DNA of 64,000 nucleotides, taken from the NCBI RefSeq assembly GCF_023101765.2, contig NC_064219.1, positions 10,085,774-10,149,773 of the forward strand. Direction: 5' to 3'. This document shows positions 51,867-62,673 of this stretch, in pieces; within the stretch, counting starts at the first letter, position 1; the number at the start of each line of letters is the position of its first letter. The notes beneath the pieces are model-generated. The model searched no databases and was not told the origin of the DNA. It was given only the letters and a program-made list of their open reading frames with translations. A program made the position numbers and the translations under genes. Origin of the DNA: Spodoptera frugiperda. Lineage: Eukaryota; Arthropoda; Insecta; Lepidoptera; Noctuidae.

Positions 51867-51870
51867 CGAC

Positions 51871-51908
51871 TATAAAAGTAACGCCATAAAATAACAAAAA
51901 GTATTCAC
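51871..51908 (+). promoter_or_regulatory. Candidate TATA box and initiator
   Basis: TATAAAAG at 51871-51878 and an initiator-like TTCACTG with the A at 51907, 36 bp downstream. This is a little longer than the usual ~30 bp. The pairing with a following Kozak ATG and splice donor raises it above chance. Confidence 0.4.
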
Positions 51909-52012
51909 TGATATACAACCGCGTCGGTCGTAACTCGCACAGTTTCAACTTAGCCGCTTAATCTGCTAAACCCATAAAAGTGCAGTGGCTAACACTGCTA
52001 CCATGGCGATAG
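51907..52012 (+). CDS. Candidate first exon (5' UTR plus first codons) of an unknown gene
   Basis: After the proposed start at about 51907, about 96 bp of leader leads to CTACCATGGCG, a strong ATG context (ATG at 52003). Only three codons (M A I) plus one base are read before AG|GTAAGA at 52011-52018, a full consensus donor. Very short coding first exons with the intron inside the signal-peptide region are common in insect secreted and cuticular protein genes, but no matching acceptor and second exon could be identified in the remaining window. The product is unknown. Confidence 0.33.
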
Positions 52013-52157
52013 GTAAGAATAAAAAATACTAACTTTGTATTGAATATTGTGGATATTTTAGCATAGTAATCGCAGAGTAAAATATATTTTGTGACCAACC
52101 AGGCTCTTCAAGTGAGTGTCATAATTAGAAATACCCATAACCGACTGATAATGACTG

Positions 52158-52243
52158 TTAATGAAGTAAGATTCGTACCAATTGGTGGTCCATTGTCTCT
52201 GCCTACCCCTATGGGAAACAGGCGTAAAGTTATGATGTATGTC
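52158..52243 (+). repeat. Small repeat family L, copy 2
   Basis: AATGAAGTAAGATTCGTACC AATTGGTGGTCCATTGTCTC TGCCTACCCCTATGGGAAAC AGGCGTAAAGTTATG. It lies inside the possible first intron of the candidate gene. Confidence 0.6.
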
Positions 52244-52826
52244 GTAAAAGCCGATCAAAGGACTGCACGTTTTATGGAGACTAAGCAACAGCGCTCTTCG
52301 ATAAACCCGAACCTTTAAAATTGTGCATTGAGTTTATGACAAGGAGGATCATAGTCAAGCAGTGGATTGACACATGCTATTGTTGAGGACTTTGAATAAC
52401 AGAAAATGTTATATCATAACCATCAAACTGTATGGTACACACAATATCATAACCGAAAAGGCTTCACAATGCCACTTAATCAAGTAAAAAAAAAACAAAA
52501 GACAACATACGAAATCTATAACAACACCCACATGAGTATCAATTCAAATTTATTTTCAACCATTGCGCCGAATGCCTGTATAGACAATAATCTCTTGAAT
52601 ATTTTACATACTGGTACAGCATTGACTCCAGGCCCCAGCTGTTACATTTATGGCAATTGTGAGATGAATCTTAACTGAAATCTGTGGTTTATTCTAACGA
52701 TACACGGGTACCATTTGATACAAGTAGGTATCTGCCTAACAATAAACGTTACGATTGTTTACTGTCTTGAGTATTACAGAAAACTAGATTACGTCAATGT
52801 TCCGGAATATAATATCACACGTGCCC
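52244..52826. other. Non-coding, no recognised element
   Basis: A 90-codon plus frame at 52406-52678 has no domain, and no good acceptor joins it to the candidate exon at 51907. Confidence 0.35.
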
Positions 52827-52994
52827 TTTTTTGAGGAGGGAAAATCATCCAATGACTTCTCCCACCTTGGGCGAGGCGAGAGGGAGTGTCAGACTCTTAG
52901 TGACTAAAAACCACCCCGTTCCTTCTCCTGCTTTTCGAGCCGGAGCCCCGGTAAACCCGCTAGGCAGTCCGCAGCTCCGGATCAAATCATGCCC
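52827..52994 (+). repeat. SINE-like family B, best-preserved copy
   Basis: TTTTGAGGAGGGAAAATCAT CCAATGACTTCTCCCACCTT GGGCGAGGCGAGAGGGAGTG TCAGACTCTTAGTGACTAAA AACCACCCCGTTCC to GAGCCGGAGCCCCGGTAAAC CCGCTAGGCAGTCCGCAGCT CCGGATC. It serves as reference for the family here. Confidence 0.9.
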
Positions 52995-54305
52995 TAAAAG
53001 GTAAATAGAACTTCCTACGAATCAACCGATGACACTATTATTTGATCAAAGTTACAAAATCGAAACACTAGGCAGAAATTCTGACTAATGTTGATAGTAC
53101 CCCTCTATTAACATCGCATCTGTATACCTGTCTTAAAGCACCTTGAAAAAATTACGTATTATCATTTCTACACACCCCACAGGGAAATTAAAAGGCATAA
53201 TCCTCATAATGTTTACGCTAGCACTTAAAACGAGACACCTGTATCGTTCATTAACCTTTAGATCATAAACCACACACAGACACTAGACGCGGCCACAAAA
53301 TTCAAACTCGCATGCAAAGTTTTAACCAAAATAATGGCGCACTCGAGAGCCAAATAATGTCATATGAATAATATATGCGATTCTGACACCATTTTCCAGG
53401 TAAACCTATCACTTTGTTGTATTTACTGCTTTCGTGTGGCTTCGGAGTTTACGATCCAGACGCTCTTTGATACTTCGCTTGAAGATCTTTAGAGAAGATG
53501 TTACCGTAATTCGTAAAAAAGTGATAAAGCTGAAAAATATGTTTGAGTGGTCTTTGAAATTGTGAGATTAGACGAACCCTTTTGTAGTTGTTCGTGATGG
53601 TGATTCTTAAGATAAAAAATGGGGTAAAGTTTTGACGGATAAAGGTGGCCATGGTCAAACAGCCAGAGTCTAAAAAGGCTTTGTGTATGTCGCACAAGCG
53701 TGGTCTGGGATCACGAGCCTATGTTGAGGCCTAAGAAAGATTTTTCTATTCTTTGATGGTGCTCTGAGCTGTCTATCTCCGTTGTATACCAAGTCTTATA
53801 TGGTGTTTTGAGGTACAATATGTCTTGTCTTTCTCATTTAATTTAGATAGTGTGCTAACCCATTGTGTGTCTTACACGTTTACTTAACTCCACAAGAACT
53901 CCGTTCTTGACATTACGCCAGGAACTTTTAATATAAAAAAGCAGCGAAACACGCTCCTGACACTTTCTACGTGGAATATCTTAAAGGAGTAAAGTAAATC
54001 CAGGTAAAAGCCTTCACTTTATAGAGCTAAGCAATATTGTGCTCTATCCTAGCTTTACCTTTACCCCCTTCCCACTTAAAATTCCCCCTATACCGTGAAC
54101 AAGAACCACTTGAAAAGGTAAACAAAAACACTAGATTTTCGCGACGACACGAAGTTTGTTATAACTAAAATTTGGTGTGTGTTCACGGGTTTGCCTAAAA
54201 GCATAGCTTCATGTATTAATAGGTTTATATAAAAAAAGTGTATACTCTGTATGCCCTGATTAAATGGGACCCATCATCAACAGACAGATCAGAGTAATGA
54301 ATTTA
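52995..54305. other. Non-coding, no recognised element
   Basis: Two overlapping minus frames (53449-53697, 53501-53695) show no domain. At 54140-54200 a segment around ACGAAGTTTGTTATAACTAA and GTTCACGGGTTTGCCTA resembles 54602-54670. Confidence 0.4.
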
Positions 54306-54455
54306 GACTCCAAAGCTGTGGGTTACTGGGGCTCCGGCTCAAAGCAGGAGAAGGAAAGGGGTGGTTTTTAGTCAGTAAGAGTCTATAACACTCCCTCCCG
54401 GCTCACCCAAGATGGGAGAAGTCATTGAATGATTTTCCCCCCTCAAAAAAAAAAA
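54306..54455 (-). repeat. SINE-like family B, copy 12
   Basis: Minus strand: TTGAGGGGGGAAAATCATTC AATGACTTCTCCCATCTTGG GTGAGCCGGGAGGGAGTG, CTTACTGACTAAAAACCACC CCTTTCC and GAGCCGGAGCCCCAGTAACC CAC. Confidence 0.85.
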
Positions 54456-55228
54456 CTGAACTTAGAGAGATCATTCTATTGCTAAGAATAAGGGAATTAA
54501 TATGTCTAATTTGACTTTACTCAATCCTTAAATTTCAATCAGAATAAGTAAAAGTAAACATCAACTAAAAGTACATAAACCCAAAAAACTACATTTACTC
54601 AACGACGACAAACTTCGTTAATAACTAAAGTTTGCAAGTTAGTTCGCATATTCACAGGTTTGCCTTAGACTCAGTGCAAGAACTTGAATTAATTTCGCTA
54701 TGCCAATATCTAGGATGCCTTCGGCTTCGGTGTCAATTAATGAGAGTTGGGAAGTTCTGTCGGCACCACATCGTCATACAGCGTGAACTGTGTGGGGCTC
54801 GTATGTTTGTTGTAGTTGTGAACTAGGGAACTGGTTTGGTGCATATGTACATGCATTTGTGTGACTGTGGGTTTGTACCCAAGTAACAAAATATGATATT
54901 GTAGTAGTTCCAAGTCTATAACAGACTAGTAGCCGTTTATAACCACGAGAAAGGGCCTGTATATATGCGTACTTTTAAATTCTAATAAAACTCTCATAGC
55001 AGACTTGGCGAGAGAAAAACCACTAAGAGACAGTTACTAGTGCTGTAAGCGTGCACTACAGGAGAACTTTGTTAAAATTCATGTAAATAAGCCTGCTGCA
55101 CTCAATGGTTCAATTTACCAATGCACGTGGAAGGATGCAATACTCCAGGAATGGTGACGAATTGTGAAGCTTGCCACCATGTCTACATGACAACCACGAC
55201 CACTCTGCCAAGAGTGTAGGCTCCGCGA
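54456..55228. other. Non-coding; diverged duplicate of 54140-54200
   Basis: ACGACGACAAACTTCGTTAA TAACTAAAGTTTGC and ATTCACAGGTTTGCCTTAGA at 54602-54670 repeat the upstream segment about 465 bp away, with the family B SINE between. Otherwise unrecognised. Confidence 0.4.
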
Positions 55229-55316
55229 CGTCGCCGCGTACGACGCTGCTCATGATGAAGAGTCTCTCTGGGGCACGAAACTAGTAGAGCTTTTCTCAGT
55301 ATATTTACGTGGTAAA
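55229..55316 (+). repeat. Foldback family D, right half (second arm type)
   Basis: GACGTCGCCGCGTACGACGC TGCTCATGATGAAGAGTCTC TCTGGGGCACGAAACTAGTA GAGCTTTTCTCAGTATATTT ACGTGG; the left arm is missing. Confidence 0.6.
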
Positions 55317-55382
55317 TCGTTATCTTTAGTTAATTAGTTAGTTATTCTATTAGTGAGTCATTTTGTAATAAAAAAATTTACT

Positions 55383-55499
55383 CGTTTCGATTCCCGCACG
55401 GAGCAACTCTTGGGTGATTCACAAATCAATCACTACAATCTTGTTTCGGGTCTGGATGTCATGTGCATGTGAACTTGTATGATTTCAAACGCAACCAAC
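55383..55499 (+). repeat. tRNA-like SINE family A, 5'-truncated
   Basis: CGTTTCGATTCCCGCACGGA GCAACTCTTGGGTGATTCAC AAATCA, TTGTTTCGGGTCTGGATGTC ATGTGCATGTGAACTTGTAT GATTTCAAACGCAACC. The CACGACACAGGAGAAAATCC end is lost. Confidence 0.75.
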
Positions 55500-55984
55500 C
55501 GTTCTAAAAAAACCTAAATTTTTTATCATGATTAAAATCAGTATCACATTAATTTACTCACACTCCATACCAAACAAAACTTAGTACCTACAACCGCTAC
55601 CTACTTATTTAATTAAAGGGGATCTTCACTGGAATGACGTCACATAACAACCGGCTTACATACCGCTTGATGTGACATTCATTGACCACGATGATATATG
55701 AGACAACATGGCTGCTAAGTCTAACCTCGACTGGGATATACTGGGCTAAATTAATTTTAGTGTCGTTATTATACGCCTATTTCTGCCTAATTGGTCACAA
55801 GGGGTTGTAAATGCGACTACTTATGGATTCTTGATTTTAATTCCCTGGTTGAAACGTAATCGATTTTTTTAAGTTACTTAGTTTAATGAAAACCGCCTTG
55901 TTTACAAGTGACTAATAGTGAGTAATAATGAATAAGACGGAATTCGAAATGCGTCGAAATCGCTTTGTGTATCGCGAAATGGCC
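55500..55984. other. Non-coding, no recognised element
   Basis: A CRE-like TGACGTCA lies at 55636-55643. At about 55700 AACATGGCTGCTAAG opens only 13 codons. Confidence 0.35.
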
Positions 55985-56097
55985 TCTAGCATACCTTGAA
56001 ACTAGTCGAGTTCCTCGTCAAATAATTACGTGAGTAAGACAAAAAACATAATAATTAATTTAGTATGTCTCACGAAACTTATAATAAAAACTTAAGT
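55985..56097 (+). repeat. Foldback family D, right arm (first arm type)
   Basis: GCCTCTAGCATACCTTGAAA CTAGTCGAGTTCCTCGTCAA ATAATTACGTGAGTAAGACA, ACATAATAATTAATTTAGTA TGTCTCACGAAACTTATAAT AAAA. Confidence 0.65.
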
Positions 56098-56529
56098 AAA
56101 TTTTTTCATTACTTAAGCATTTTACAAACGAACGAATAAATTACACTTTAAAACGTTAAAACGCCATCTTTCCCATTCCATCCGAGCTACAAATCGTTAC
56201 AGTTTACAAATCCCAGTTCACCGGACTTCCCTCTCGGAATGACTTACAAAACTTTGCCGGCTAGGTTGCGGATCAACTGTCAAACTTTTGACAACCGTAG
56301 AAAATTTCACACTTACACAAAAGTTGTAAGAATTTCTAACTCGACAACTTTGCAGTGTGGATTTTTAAAGTTCCCCTTCCTTGCAGCTCTCTCATTTTAA
56401 GCGAAGAATTATCGAGTTATTTAGAGACTTTGTTACAAATTATTTTCCTGGAATGTTGTTTTTGGACTTAAATGTGTGAATTATTACCTATTTAAAAAAA
56501 TATTTTAAGTACCGTTTCTGGTACCATTC
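56098..56529. other. Non-coding, no recognised element
   Basis: Non-repetitive; ACTTTGCCGGCTAGGTTGCG GATC near 56261 is GC-rich. No convincing frame. Confidence 0.4.
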
Positions 56530-56697
56530 GATCGGGAGCTGCGAACTGCCTAGCGGGTTACCGGGGTTCCGGCTCGAAAAACAGGAGTAGGAACGGGGAA
56601 GATTTTACTCAGTTCTTTTTTCTCAGGTTTTACTTAGATTATTATCTGACTCTCCGTCTCGCCTTGCCCAAGGCGGGAGAAATCATTGGATGATTAC
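56530..56697 (-). repeat. SINE-like family B, copy 13, with an insertion
   Basis: Minus strand: ATCATCCAATGATTTCTCCC GCCTTGGGCAAGGCGAGACG GAGAGTCAGA, then about 30 extra bases (T/A-rich, 56605-56645), then CCCGTTCCTACTCCTGTTTT TCGAGCCGGAACCCCGGTAA CCCGCTAGGCAGTTCGCAGC TCCCGATC. Confidence 0.82.
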
Positions 56698-58404
56698 AAA
56701 TTCAAATCCTCAAACAACCATCAAAAAACAGATAACAAAATAAAACTAACCAAAATCTCACTTATCTACAAACCCTAGCACCCTTAGCTTCAACTAAAAT
56801 ATATCCTAGATCCATAAAATAACGACAAAGACAAACATTCATACCCTAACCAAATAAAACCAATACTTCATTGACACATACGAATGTCGCAAAAAAATTA
56901 ATCCATTTTATTATCATAGCAGAGGCCCAATTTCTTCACTTCGTAAAAGGAAAAATAGCGCTTCAGATAGAAAGATATAACATACTGTTTCTGCCTCCAT
57001 TTTATTGAGCTCAAGAGGGATATAAAGGAAACATTTTCGATGAGGGAATGAGCGAAGAAATTCAGTATTGACTTTATCACTCATTTCGGCGGTTAGCTAA
57101 CAAAAGGGTGATTGATGACAAATTGTTCGATGTGTTTGGCTCCCTGACGGTTTGCTGCAGATATGTTTGTCATCGCTTCGAATTTCCTATTGTTTGCAAG
57201 TCAATTGACAAGTCTTTTAGGATTGGGAAGTGAAGCGGTGTGTTTTAGATAGCGTGTGATCAAAATTTGAGTGTTTCTTTGTAACTTTTGCGTTTATCGT
57301 TTTATTCATGTGTTTTGAGACTCAAATCTTCTGTATGTTTAAGTTAAATGGCGTCAATAACTCTGACTGACAACTCCAGACTATTGAAATTGATACAAAA
57401 CCGCCTAATACTTAGCCTAGAATCAAACTTGAGATTGATTTTTCAGTAGTTACAAATACGAGAATACACGTACCAGCGTACGGCAGTAGAATACCAAGAG
57501 CTTCACTGACGTACAGAATGACAGACTATTATTATATCTTTATTTACTGACGTTTCAAAACTACCTAAGTATTTATGGTATAATAGGAATAAATGATTTG
57601 ACTTTGAATCAGGTTTAATAATTATAATTACCATTCTGTCAACCTGAAAAACTGAAGTGTTTAGAACGTCGTCCACTGAAAATATGAATACCTAAATATT
57701 TTCACGTACTACATAATAATATAGTTGATGCCCAAGACGCCTAGTCGTATGTTATTATGTTTTCAGGAAAGCTGATGTTAAAGTTTTGAAACATTATTAT
57801 TATATACAATTTGCAGGATTATAGTTTCAGTAAATAACATTTCATGGAGTAGAAAATAAACATAATAAGAACTCGAAGCTTTTTGGGCGCACTGTTAAAG
57901 ACTGTTAAGGGATAACATAAGTATTTGAAATTTTTTTACCCAAGCTACGTTAAGAGGTTGGGGGCAGAATTAAAAAAAATACACGATAGTGTGTTAGTCG
58001 CAAATATTCTAGGTACTAACTTTTTACTTCCCCCCTATTTTTGGAAAGTGGTGGGCTAGAAAGAGACAAAAAGTAGCCACCTAGGGCCGCGCGCTGTATT
58101 TCACATTTTAACTAATCTAGATAATCAAAAGTACTTTTCAAACCCAACCACAATGTCAACAATAAATACACAAACTTTATCAAAACCACACTAACAAATG
58201 CATATTTCATTTTAAACGGAGACTTGACAAACAAGGAATAAAAACGACGGCAGCTGATAGTCCAGACCAGACATACCGTGGCGCCAGGCATTGAGTCCTG
58301 TGCCAACACGCGCGATGGACGGTCGTCTGGTATTAGACACTACTATGAACACTTATTTCACGTGTTCTAGGTGTAAACGTGAGGTGAGATAGTTTCGAGA
58401 TGCA
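56698..58404. other. Non-coding, no recognised element
   Basis: About 1.7 kb without family copies. GC-rich words CCACCTAGGGCCGCGCGCTG at 58079-58098 and CCGTGGCGCCAGGCATTGAG at 58278 are isolated. A 65-codon minus frame at 58112-58309 has no domain. Confidence 0.4.
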
Positions 58405-58685
58405 ACGTCACAGCTTTTATCCCCGAAGGGGTAAGCAGAGGTGCATATAACGCACATTACATAATGCCGCTATATAATGTACACCCACTTTTCACTATTT
58501 ATGTTGTAAGTCCCACGTAATAGGGTGTGAGCAAATTACCATATACTGGGCACAATTTCAGACTCCGTGCTACTCTACTATTGAGAAAATTTAGAAAAAC
58601 TGAAAAAAGCCCAGTAAGACTTTGCCCGACTCATGAATCGAATCCAAAACCCTTGTCCGGCAGTCGCAACTTGCAACCACTCGCA
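58405..58685 (-). repeat. tRNA-derived SINE S2, near full length
   Basis: Minus strand: GTGGTTGCAAGTTGCGACTG CCGGACAAGGGTTTTGGATT CGATTCATGAGTCGGGCAAA GTCTTACTGGGC, TAGTAGAGTAGCACGGAGTC TGAAATTGTGCCCAGTATAT GG, CACCCTATTACGTGGGACTT ACAACATAAATAGTGAAAAG TGGGTGTACATT and CACCTCTGCTTACCCCTTCG GGGATAAAAGC. Confidence 0.8.
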
Positions 58686-59092
58686 ATACTTTACAAGCAG
58701 ACAAGCACTAAATGGCATTTGACCAGAGGCTCCGGTGACCCTAAACCTCCATTACCTATCCACATAAAGGACCAAAATTACACTTTAATATAAAAAAATA
58801 TACATCAGGCAAACTTTGTCCACAAAACTCGATTAACCCCCACATCACATTGAACGATAAACAACACATGTATAATTGACGCGACGATGATTAATCTACA
58901 TAATGTTAATAATGTCTACTTGTTTGTGTGTGTATAACTAATCGAGTTACGTTTACACGTGTCAGATTAAAGTGACGTCACTCTAATTATATTAGTGTTG
59001 TATTATACATTATATGGTACACAGTATTTAATACTGCTTAATCTGAGGGTTTAGTATAATTAACGGAATGGAGCTTATTATGTATATGGAAT
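58686..59092. other. Non-coding, no recognised element
   Basis: AT-rich; nothing matched. Confidence 0.4.
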
Positions 59093-59240
59093 ACTAGCTT
59101 CTGTCAGCGGTTTTGGCCGCGTTTCCCTAGGATAATAATCATCCTAACACCAAACTCTGTTCATACCCTGTCTGTATACCAAACTTTATTAAAATCTGTT
59201 TAGTAGTTTCGACGTGATTAGCCGACAAAAATTTATATCA
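59093..59240 (-). mobile_element. Helitron-like 3' part ending CTAGT
   Basis: Minus strand: TACTAAACAGATTTTAATAA AGTTTGGTATACAGACAGGG TATGAACAGAGTTTGGTG and GGGAAACGCGGCCAAAACCG CTGACAGAAGCTAGT; CTAGT is at 59093-59097. Confidence 0.7.
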
Positions 59241-59675
59241 GTTTCAGGTTTGTGAGAGAGTAGTGCTGCCCATAAAGTGTTTCTATTAAAAGTCTACTCT
59301 TATGACACCTGCAAGAAAAATCAACGTGGTGACCGGTAACCATTAACAAAAACATTCTACCCCTCATTCAACCCACGCCTTTAATTCTTAGTGATGAAGA
59401 ATTTTAAAATATATACCTTCCTTTTTCTTGTTACAAGGACCGATAGTAATCTCTCTAGAAAACAATTTCAGTTAGCGAAGTTGCCAACGGGGTGTGTTTA
59501 ATGCCCGGTGCATTGATTATGCATTAGGACCAACAGCCGCCGAGAAAAAGTACCGAAGGACCAGCCTTTTACTGGAAACGTTTTATATAACAAGCTAGAG
59601 TATTGAAACGGTTTTATTAAGACTTAAGGCTTGTATACACTGAGATAAAACTATAGTTAAACTAGGCTATTATAT
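59241..59675. other. Non-coding, no recognised element
   Basis: Nothing matched. Confidence 0.4.
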
Positions 59676-59817
59676 TTTTTATAATAATTTTCGTGAGACA
59701 TACTAAATTAACTAAAAATCACGATTTACCCATATAAATTAATGGAGAAAAGCTCTACTAGTTTCGAGTCACAGAGGGACTCTTAATCATGAGCAGCGTG
59801 CTCAGACGCGATGACAC
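59676..59817 (-). repeat. Foldback family D, mixed arms
   Basis: TTTATAATAATTTTCGTGAG ACATACTAAATTAA is the outer part of the first arm type. It is followed by GGAGAAAAGCTCTACTAGTT TCGAGTCACAGAGGGACTCT from the second type, then CATGAGCAGCGTGCTCAGAC GCG. The right arm is missing. Confidence 0.6.
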
Positions 59818-60215
59818 AGCCTTCAGCTAGGTCGTGCAGGCTATTATTCGCAAACTATTTTTGGGTGGAACATTTTTTTTTTAATTCTCATAATAACATA
59901 ACAACTGAAGTCCTGGATTGCGTCCAATATATGACAAAAGGTGACTTTTTCTACTACATATAATAAAATCTTGTTGACAACATAAACGGTCATAAATTAT
60001 TAGATACAATCTTGCTTAGGCCACGCCTCTATCTATTTTTAATAACATATTTTACTTGATGTCACCTCAATGGAAGAACTTGAAAAAAAAGAATGAATAC
60101 TTTTTGACATCCCAACTAATTAAATGCGAAAGTTTGAAGAATGTACGTTGATCTTAACATCAAAACTACTGAACAAATCTAAATAACATTTAACAGAATG
60201 ATAAAATAGTCCAGA
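59818..60215. other. Non-coding, no recognised element
   Basis: AT-rich; nothing matched. Confidence 0.4.
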
Positions 60216-60411
60216 ATCACTACATAGTATAAAACAAAGTTGTTTCCTATGTCCCTATGTCCCTTCGTATGCTTAATTTTTAAAACTACGCAATGGATTT
60301 TGATGCGGTTTTTTTTAATAGATAGAGTGATTCAAGAGGAAGGTTTATATGTATAATACATTCATAATATATCACCATTGCACCCATGCGAAGCTGGGGC
60401 GAGTCGCTAGT
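60216..60411 (+). mobile_element. Helitron-like or related repeat ending CTAGT
   Basis: GTATAAAACAAAGTTGTTTC CTATGTCCCTATGTCCCTTC GTATGC, TACGCAATGGATTTTGATGC GG, TTAATAGATAGAGTGATTCA AGAGGAAGGTTTATATGTAT AATA and CACCCATGCGAAGCTGGGGC GAGTCGCTAGT. A repeat type I know from many moths; the CTAGT end suggests Helitron. Confidence 0.6.
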
Positions 60412-60999
60412 AACATATAAGTTACTCTTTAATCTGCAAATACGAGCAAAACCGCAGACAACAGCAAGTATATCCACATATTCTTAACATAGTGCCACTT
60501 CGATATTTATCCAAGAGCACAGCGCCACATCGGAAATTAACTTCGATACAGTATCGTCTTGTTACGAGTACGTTACGCCTCGGTGTATCGCGACCCTTAC
60601 TCCGTTACAGAAATTGCGCATTCAAATTGAGCAGTAAACGTTTTATATGTGTGTGTGTCACTGTGTGTGTTTAAGCCGTGTTTGAGTAAGAATCTGACAT
60701 AAACTTAACTCGATTAAAATGGGAAATGGTTGAACCTTTTTTTTGTAGCCCGAGTTTGTTATTTATCTTGTTTGTTTGTTATCTTTTTTAAGCTATATAG
60801 CTATATCTCTAGGGCAGAAAATGCTTGGGATTTTTTTAAAAAAGTATTACCAAAAATAAGAACAATATTCGATTCAGATTCAGGTTATGTCAAATCAAAT
60901 ATGCATATTGCTTTGTATGATGATAATCATTGATATAAAAAGTAAACGTTTCACATAAAACTGCATTGCCAAACGGGGGTACGTCTTTTAATCTAGAGA
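60412..60999. other. Non-coding, no recognised element
   Basis: (GT)n-like GTGTGTGTGTCACTGTGTGT at 60649; otherwise nothing. Confidence 0.4.
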
Positions 61000-61252
61000 T
61001 GTGCTATGCTACGTTGCTGTGGATGTATCAGGCTTCTATCAATCATATTCATTGGTATACATAGCTTAGCACTGGTGGAAACGGACTCAGCTCAGCTATG
61101 TTTTTTATATGAAAATATGCATGCTATCGCTTCCCTACTATTTATACATCGCAAACTCAATTAAGGTGCGTATCTTCGAAACGGTTACATAGTTCACCTA
61201 TTGAATCTTCATAGCATAGCTACATAGCACACCTCTGATGGAAAGCACACTA
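61000..61252. repeat. Foldback family I, longest copy
   Basis: GAGATGTGCTATGCTACGTT GCTGTGGATGTATCAGGCTT CTATCAATCATATTCATTGG and TTAGCACTGGTGGAAACGGA CTCAGCTCAGCTATG on one side; CTTCGAAACGGTTACATAGT TCACCTATTGAATCTTCATA GCATAGCTACATAGCACACC TCTGATGG on the other. Partly self-complementary through TAGCATAGC / GCTATGCTA. Confidence 0.5.
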
Positions 61253-62059
61253 AAACATACAATTAATTATCTAAAAATAAAATCTTATTTCAAACAAGCC
61301 TTAGGTAAAAATATATTTTCTTCAATACTCATTACAGAATTGGAAAATCCTGTACTTCTATCTCCTAAGCTATCTTTATCTGTAAGCTTAAACGTCGTAT
61401 CTACACCAAACGTGACTTGCATTCTAGCTATTTCGACAGTAGAATGGACACGCTACCTTGGACGTGGAATTTTGCCAGCGTCCACTGACATTATCAGTTA
61501 GCTGCCTGGCTATAGAAATGGACAAGACAAACAAGATTGTATAACTTGGTAACTGAAAAGGTTGGCATGGAAAATGTATGAAATTGTCTTGATTTGAAGG
61601 TGATAAGTTGAAAATTGTATTTGGAAAGGTTTCATACATTTTTTGGTCTTTTCTGAGACGAACATAAAAATGATACATATTGAATATCATGACGTACATA
61701 ATTGAAAAAATATAACAACATAGTCTTTTCTCTATTTTTTTCTTTTAACACATTTTGACATAACTAAGAAAACAGATAAAGACATTGTATGTAGTCACAA
61801 AATACTAAAAACACGACCGAGAATTTCGCAAAACAGACGCAGTGAGAGCGTTGAAACAACACTGCGTTTCCCGAATTGCCGGACTGCGCTGCGGAATTTT
61901 CCAAATTGCTCTTTTTGTCTGGAGCACGATTCGAGAAAAGTTGGTCGGTAGCTAATGTTCCTGCGACATGTGTCGGACTCACTAACGCAGAAACTTCTAG
62001 AAAATAAATAGAAACAATACGAATTGTGAACAAAACCAGAGTGCCTAATACAAGTTTAT
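61253..62059. other. Non-coding, no recognised element
   Basis: GC-richer unique part at 61840-61990 (CGAATTGCCGGACTGCGCTG CGGAATTTTCC). The frames over it (61764-62072 minus) show no domain. Confidence 0.4.
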
Positions 62060-62107
62060 TAACTGACTTCAAAAAAGGAAGAGATTCTCAGTTTGACCTA
62101 CATGTAT
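62060..62107 (+). repeat. Dispersed repeat family M, 5' fragment
   Basis: ACTGACTTCAAAAAAGGAAG AGATTCTCAGTTTGACCTAC ATGTATG, the start of the family only. Confidence 0.5.
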
Positions 62108-62150
62108 GAGTATTAGTCCTCAATTTTGCCAATTTTTATGGCGGCTTGCG

Positions 62151-62245
62151 CCAGACTCTTACTGACTACAAACCGCCCCGTTCCTACTCCTGCTTTTCAA
62201 GCCGGAACCCCGGTAAACCCGTAAGATAGTCCGCAGCTCCAGATT
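62151..62245 (+). repeat. SINE-like family B, 5'-truncated
   Basis: CCAGACTCTTACTGACTACA AACCGCCCCGTTCCTACTCC TGCTTTTCAAGCCGGAACCC CGGTAAACCCGTAAGATAGT CCGCAGCTCCAG. Confidence 0.85.
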
Positions 62246-62673
62246 GGTTACAAACCTCTTAGGGAAAGGTTTAGCATATTAACCGATTTTATTACTAATC
62301 AAATTCGAGGTATAAGTCTAGGTTTTTTTAAATGTTATTAAATATTAAATGTTGTTTAAATTTCATGTAAAATTTATAAACGTTATCACGTTTAGCTGCC
62401 TAATTGGCTGCTCCAAGTTAATCAACCAATCAAAGAGCTAAATGCCATAACGTTTGGCTCACGTTAACGTAAAATAAACTTGTACTGGGCGCACAGTTTC
62501 CGTCCCGACAATTGAAATAATCAACACCGTCAGCCTCCACTAAGTAGTACAAATAGATGCTTTTAGCTTAATTCTTTCGTAAGTATAAAGTGATTTGTTG
62601 TTAAATAAAGTAATGTAATATATTTTGGGAGCCTTTAGTAAGCATTTTACTTTTTGTTATTTATCAAGGTTTT
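62246..62673. other. Non-coding, no recognised element
   Basis: AT-rich; nothing matched. Confidence 0.4.

Noticed and set aside
53449..53697. 82-codon minus-strand frame
   Set aside because: No domain recognised and a second overlapping frame of similar length exists, as expected by chance.
55700..55750. 13-codon frame beginning AACATGGCTGCTAAG
   Set aside because: Good start context but too short and without any splice donor or family match.
61764..62072. 102-codon minus-strand frame beginning MKSVNKLVLGTLVLFTIRIV
   Set aside because: The start looks like a signal peptide, but no downstream exon, conserved cysteines or promoter signal is visible, and its first codons overlap the family M fragment.
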